A DNA stretch of 16,606 bases from an uncultured Treponema sp. (lineage in GTDB: Bacteria > Spirochaetota > Spirochaetia > Treponematales > Treponemataceae). Below, one piece after another: positions 15,420 through 16,606 of the stretch. The stretch covers positions 1 through 16,606 of the forward strand of contig CALAUH010000347.1 in assembly GCA_937892225.1 (NCBI GenBank). The letters are read 5' to 3'. A program made the position numbers and the translations under genes. The stretch's first letter is position 1. Each line of letters begins with the position of its first letter. The notes under the pieces were generated by a model. The model had not been told where the DNA came from and did not search any database. It was given only the letters and a program-made list of their open reading frames with translations.

Positions 15420-16127
15420 TTATTTTCCTAAAACAAAAATACACGGAATTTTACCAAGATCTGGAATCATTTCTTTTTTCCACTGTTCTACAGTACGTGT
15501 TTTTATAAATTCTTCCTTACATGTAATTCCGGCAGCTATGCAGACTTTTGTAGCAGGACGCAAATTTGAAAAGATTGTTTCAATCATCTTGGCATTTCTA
15601 TATGGTGTTTCAATAAAACTCTGTGTCTGATCTTCATTCCAGACTTTATTTTCAAGTTTTTTTAATGCTTTTATGCGCTGAGGAAGTTCAACAGGCAGAT
15701 ATCCATTAAATGCAAAACTTTGACCGTTAAAACCGCTTGCCATTACAGACATAATAATAGAAGAAGGTCCAACTAAAGGAATAACGCGGATTTTTTTAGA
15801 CTGAGCGATTGCAACTACATCAGCTCCAGGATCAGCAATTGCAGGACATCCCGCTTCAGAAATTATACCAACAGATTCTCCGTTTTTAAGAGGATTTAAA
15901 TACTCCCCTATTATTTTTCTATCCGTATGACGATTTAATTCATAAAAAGTTAATTCATCAATATCAATTGACTTTTCTACTTTTTTTAAGAATCTTCTTG
16001 CTGAACGAATATTTTCTACAATGAAATGTTTTATTCCAACAATTACATCATGATTATAAGAAGGCAGAACCTGAGAGATTTCTGTTTCACCTAAAGTTAC
16101 CGGAATTAAATAAAGTGCTGTTTCCAT
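15420..16127 (-). CDS. Short RsmI-like SAM-dependent methyltransferase (tetrapyrrole methylase fold)
   Basis: 235 residues. It shares the RsmI/tetrapyrrole-methylase fold: opening strand LYLIPVTLGE (5-14), ISEAGCPAIADPG (89-101) matching RsmI's 'vSDAGTPgISDPG', LVGPSSI (118-124), FAFNGYLP (138-145) matching 'FxGFLP', and ETPYR (173-177) matching 'ESPHR'. RsmI methylates the 2'-OH of C1402 in 16S rRNA. This protein is about 45 residues shorter than typical RsmI, lacks its C-terminal domain, and has VTLGE where RsmI has TPIGNL, so the target may differ. It belongs to a paralogous short group that I recall as common in Bacteroidetes, which raises the possibility of transfer. No clear Shine-Dalgarno sequence precedes the ATG. 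It is transcribed divergently from the tRNA unit. Confidence 0.82.
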   Translation of the reverse strand: METALYLIPVTLGETEISQVLPSYNHDVIVGIKHFIVENIRSARRFLKKVEKSIDIDELTFYELNRHTDRKIIGEYLNPLKNGESVGIISEAGCPAIADPGADVVAIAQSKKIRVIPLVGPSSIIMSVMASGFNGQSFAFNGYLPVELPQRIKALKKLENKVWNEDQTQSFIETPYRNAKMIETIFSNLRPATKVCIAAGITCKEEFIKTRTVEQWKKEMIPDLGKIPCIFVLGK

Positions 16128-16160
16128 ATAAATAGTTTATCATTTTTGTCTGATTAAGTC

Positions 16161-16189
16161 TTGACATTTTTTAAAAAAACTTGTATTTT
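16161..16189 (+). promoter_or_regulatory. Consensus sigma-70 promoter of the tRNA unit
   Basis: A perfect -35 box TTGACA (16161-16166) is followed after 17 bases by TATTTT (16184-16189). The start of transcription would be near 16196, about eight bases before the first tRNA. This is the best promoter match in the window. Confidence 0.8.
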
Positions 16190-16203
16190 AATACTCACAT
16201 AAT

Positions 16204-16289
16204 GGAGCGATACCAAAGCGGTCGTACTGGGGCGGTCTTGAAAACCGTTGATCTTCACGGGTCCGGGGGTTCGAATCCCTCTCGCTCCG
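16204..16289 (+). tRNA. tRNA-Ser(UGA)
   Basis: 86 bases. The acceptor stem GGAGCGA pairs with TCGCTCC (16282-16288), with discriminator G at 16289. The seven-base anticodon loop carries TGA at 16239-16241, closed by a 5-bp stem with one G-U pair. A long variable arm (class II tRNA) and the GGTTCGAATCC T arm confirm serine identity. The CCA end is not encoded. Confidence 0.96.
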
Positions 16290-16298
16290 ATTATCGCT

Positions 16299-16383
16299 GG
16301 AGGTGTGGTAGAGCGGTAATACAACGGATTGCTAATCCGTCGGTTTCGAAAGAGCCGGGCAGGTTCAACTCCTGTCGCCTCCG
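16299..16383 (+). tRNA. tRNA-Ser(GCU)
   Basis: 85 bases. The acceptor stem GGAGGTG pairs with CGCCTCC (16376-16382, one G-U pair), with discriminator G. Anticodon GCT is at 16331-16333 within loop TTGCTAA, closed by ACGGA/TCCGT. A long variable arm fits serine. It begins nine bases after the first tRNA and is in the same transcript. CCA is not encoded. Confidence 0.95.
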
Positions 16384-16385
16384 AT

Positions 16386-16414
16386 CTAAAAACACCGAAC
16401 AGTGTAAAATTTAG
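16386..16414 (+). other. Imperfect hairpin in the spacer before tRNA-Arg
   Basis: CTAAA (16386-16390) can pair with TTTAG (16410-16414), and ACAC (16392-16395) with GTGT (16402-16405) around a six-base loop, leaving a small internal loop. There is no T tract. It may shape tRNA precursor processing, or be incidental. Confidence 0.25.
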
Positions 16415-16417
16415 TAT

Positions 16418-16492
16418 GAGATTGTAGCTCAGCTGGATTAGAGCATCACCCTGCGGAGGTGAGGGTCGCACGTTCGAATCGTGTCAGTCTCA
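16418..16492 (+). tRNA. tRNA-Arg(GCG)
   Basis: 75 bases. The acceptor stem GAGATTG pairs with CAGTCTC (16485-16491, one G-U pair), with discriminator A. The D arm is GCTC/GAGC. The anticodon stem TCACC/GGTGA closes loop CTGCGGA, placing GCG at 16453-16455. The T arm has loop TTCGAAT. C35 and G36 are the normal arginine identity bases. G at position 34 is unusual, since most bacteria read CGU/CGC/CGA with an ACG (inosine) anticodon. CCA is not encoded. Confidence 0.92.
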
Positions 16493-16500
16493 AAGAAAGT

Positions 16501-16531
16501 AGCTCATCGTAAGATGAGCTTTTATTTTTTT
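16501..16531 (+). terminator. Rho-independent terminator of the tRNA unit
   Basis: AGCTCATC (16501-16508) and GATGAGCT (16513-16520) form a perfect 8-bp stem with loop GTAA, followed by a T-rich tract TTTATTTTTTT (16521-16531). It begins eight bases after the last tRNA. Confidence 0.93.
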
Positions 16532-16559
16532 AAACTAAATAATCATTTTAATATAAATT

Positions 16560-16571
16560 ACACGATTCGAA
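16560..16571 (-). repeat. 12-base inverted copy of the tRNA-Arg T arm
   Basis: ACACGATTCGAA here is the exact reverse complement of TTCGAATCGTGT at 16473-16484 in tRNA-Arg. It sits in the last 75 bases of the window, in a stretch noticeably richer in GC (16570-16606) than the DNA before it. No gene can be called in 16532-16606. Confidence 0.5.
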
Positions 16572-16606
16572 ACGGAGTGAACGGTCCTAAAAAGCGCGAG
16601 CAGTGG

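Noticed and set aside
15403..15630. Plus-strand 75-residue frame overlapping the RsmI-like gene
   Set aside because: It is antisense to the conserved C-terminal half of the methyltransferase; GGAAG upstream is the only support.
16154..16471. Open frames on both strands across the tRNA cluster
   Set aside because: They lie entirely over three well-folded tRNA genes and their promoter; the translated sequences are tRNA read-through without family features.
1..16606. CRISPR array, transposase, integrase or prophage genes
   Set aside because: No regularly spaced repeats, terminal inverted repeats with a transposase, or phage-type proteins were found on reading both strands.

Overview
The window is an AT-rich bacterial chromosome segment. 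The best guess is a spirochaete close to the gut or rumen treponemes. The lipoprotein signals end in Ser-Cys (LFVSC, LFLSC), the cell is diderm-like, and the housekeeping proteins are divergent. No rRNA or taxonomically decisive marker is present, so this assignment is an inference from gene style. There are twelve well-supported protein genes (one running off the left edge), one doubtful small ORF and three tRNA genes. No insertion sequence, phage gene or CRISPR array was seen.

Layout. (1) Bases 1-4350, minus strand: a tight three-gene operon. It encodes a secreted protein with a formylglycine-generating-enzyme (FGE) fold, a helical lipoprotein whose start overlaps the previous stop, and a family 5 extracellular solute-binding protein that runs off the window. 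(2) Bases 4525-7656, plus strand: a Pr6Pr-like six-helix membrane protein, UDP-glucose 4-epimerase (galE) and an unrecognised five-helix membrane protein. A possible 38-codon ORF follows, then an M20 zinc peptidase (7834-9045). (3) Bases 9046-11741, minus strand: a full-length but apparently active-site-less PurH relative, followed 14 bases later by mraY. MraY makes the first lipid-linked intermediate of peptidoglycan. (4) Bases 11817-14329, plus strand: an EPSP synthase (aroA) with several altered binding positions, then an orphan D12-class adenine DNA methyltransferase. (5) Bases 14316-16127, minus strand: an RsmI-related SAM-dependent methyltransferase, then a secreted nuclease/phosphatase-fold lipoprotein. 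(6) Bases 16161-16531, plus strand: a complete tRNA unit made of a consensus promoter, tRNA-Ser(UGA), tRNA-Ser(GCU), tRNA-Arg(GCG) and a rho-independent terminator. The last 75 bases hold no gene but carry a 12-base inverted copy of the tRNA-Arg T arm.

Most of the window is housekeeping. The most unusual item is the degenerate PurH-fold protein co-transcribed with mraY. It keeps recognisable PurH architecture from end to end, yet every catalytic or substrate-binding motif I could place is replaced. Next in interest are the FGE-fold protein without the FGE cysteine pair, coupled to a lipoprotein; the atypical EPSP synthase; a tRNA-Arg with a GCG anticodon; and a short RsmI-like methyltransferase whose sequence recalls a Bacteroidetes family.
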